Source: Gari tellinella (lineage: Eukaryota; Mollusca; Bivalvia; Cardiida; Psammobiidae). From it: a stretch of DNA of 64,000 nucleotides. Location of the stretch: positions 85,556,198 through 85,620,197 of the forward strand of contig OV277859.1 in the NCBI GenBank assembly GCA_922989275.2, in the 5' to 3' direction. Positions 63,303-64,000 of this stretch are shown piece after piece. A program made the position numbers and the translations under genes. The notes under the pieces are model-generated. The model saw only the letters and a list, made by a program, of their open reading frames with translations. It had not been told where the DNA came from and did no database searches. Position 1 is the stretch's first letter. Each line of letters starts with the position of its first letter.

Positions 63303-63330
63303 GTATGAACATCATTATGCTGTTGTTGCT

Positions 63331-63430
63331 TAACCCTTTCCCCCATAGAAGAGCCTTTTAGCACATTTAATTTATACCTCCACTAAAGAAAATAGTTCCA
63401 ATTTAATCAGTCAGGATAATGTTGAAGGTC
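63331..63430. mobile_element. B-family fragment
   Basis: TTAACCCTTTCCCCCATAGA through CTCCACTAAAGAAAATAGTT, then unrelated sequence. Confidence 0.7.
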
Positions 63431-63540
63431 TAGAAGGACTGAAACCGGTAGATAAAGTTTCGTAAAAACCGATCGGACTTGTTATTATTCACACTGCCGA
63501 CTTAGTCCTGAGGATTATGTTTTATAAGAAATAGTTTCCA

Positions 63541-64000
63541 TACGAGGGGTGTTTCATAATTAATGCAACTCCATTAATTACTTCGATATAATAATTGTAA
63601 TATGCATGTGTGATATATCGTTGGAAAGGGCGATTTCTCACCTACACGATGGTATAATGCACTATTAGATCACACTACTGGATAAATCACAATACTTATC
63701 TAAATAACCCCTCCTCAAGGGCACTAGAAAATAGCACTTTTCAGACTTTACTTATTGACCTAATAACTTTTTTAAAAGTAAAAATTGTATACTTTGTTTT
63801 TGAAATATATCAGTTTATGTCTGAATTTTAATATAAATAAGATTTCATTACAATTAAAAGGCCCAGCTGTATTAAATCTCATTTCTAAAAAAATGAAATT
63901 TCTCATTTTGCTAATGAAAAAAGTTGACATGAATTTTCGAATGCTATGAATTTTTTTTAAATTCGTATATCTGTAATTTGATTTTAAAACATGAACATCT
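63541..64000 (+). mobile_element. Possible start of a mariner-like element
   Basis: TACGAGGGGTGTTTCATAAT then TAATGCAAC resembles mariner terminal repeats (TACGAGGGG-GTT...AATGCAAC). The rest to the window edge is AT-rich and non-coding. The other end is not visible. Confidence 0.35.

Overview
The window is animal nuclear DNA with long introns, single-copy conserved genes and very heavy MITE and retroelement content. The repeat types (the AGCTCACCTGAGC family, the TATGCCCCC family, CR1-like LINEs, Thr-tRNA-headed SINEs) and the protein divergence from vertebrates suggest a bivalve mollusc. That taxonomic call is inference; the two gene identities are strong.

Two genes lie head to head. On the minus strand, from about 7141 down past the left edge, is the 5' part of SPICE1, a spindle and centriole protein: six coding exons, about 172 residues, continuing out of the window. 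On the plus strand, from 16159 past the right edge, is the SWI/SNF chromatin-remodelling ATPase SMARCA4 (BRG1/brahma): 28 coding exons that join in phase into 1645 codons without a stop. They cover an N-terminal GPQGMQG repeat, QLQ, HSA, BRK, the two-lobed Snf2 ATPase, SnAC, an AT-hook and a bromodomain. Only the extreme C-terminus is missing. One intron uses a GC-AG splice pair.

The 9 kb between the start codons holds a probable divergent promoter region with three TGACGTCA (CRE) sites, a Thr-tRNA-headed SINE family, a long perfect-arm palindrome, and two CR1-like LINEs, one inserted in opposite orientation into the other and both damaged.

The introns are built largely of short foldback elements. 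By termini and target duplications they fall into at least eight families: TTAA-flanked (A, B, D, H), TA-flanked pogo/mariner-like (E, F, Dp and larger relatives) and hAT-like families with CAGGG ends and 5-6 bp duplications (C, Q, plus a 3.4 kb element holding a 5S rRNA-like copy). The main unexpected observation is that families with unrelated ends and different target-site rules carry the same internal hairpin modules. Three modules (alpha, beta, gamma) recur. Nested insertions, chimeric junctions and collapsed hairpins show the process at several stages. Many elements sit within 50 bp of splice sites, and one ends 11 bp before an exon.
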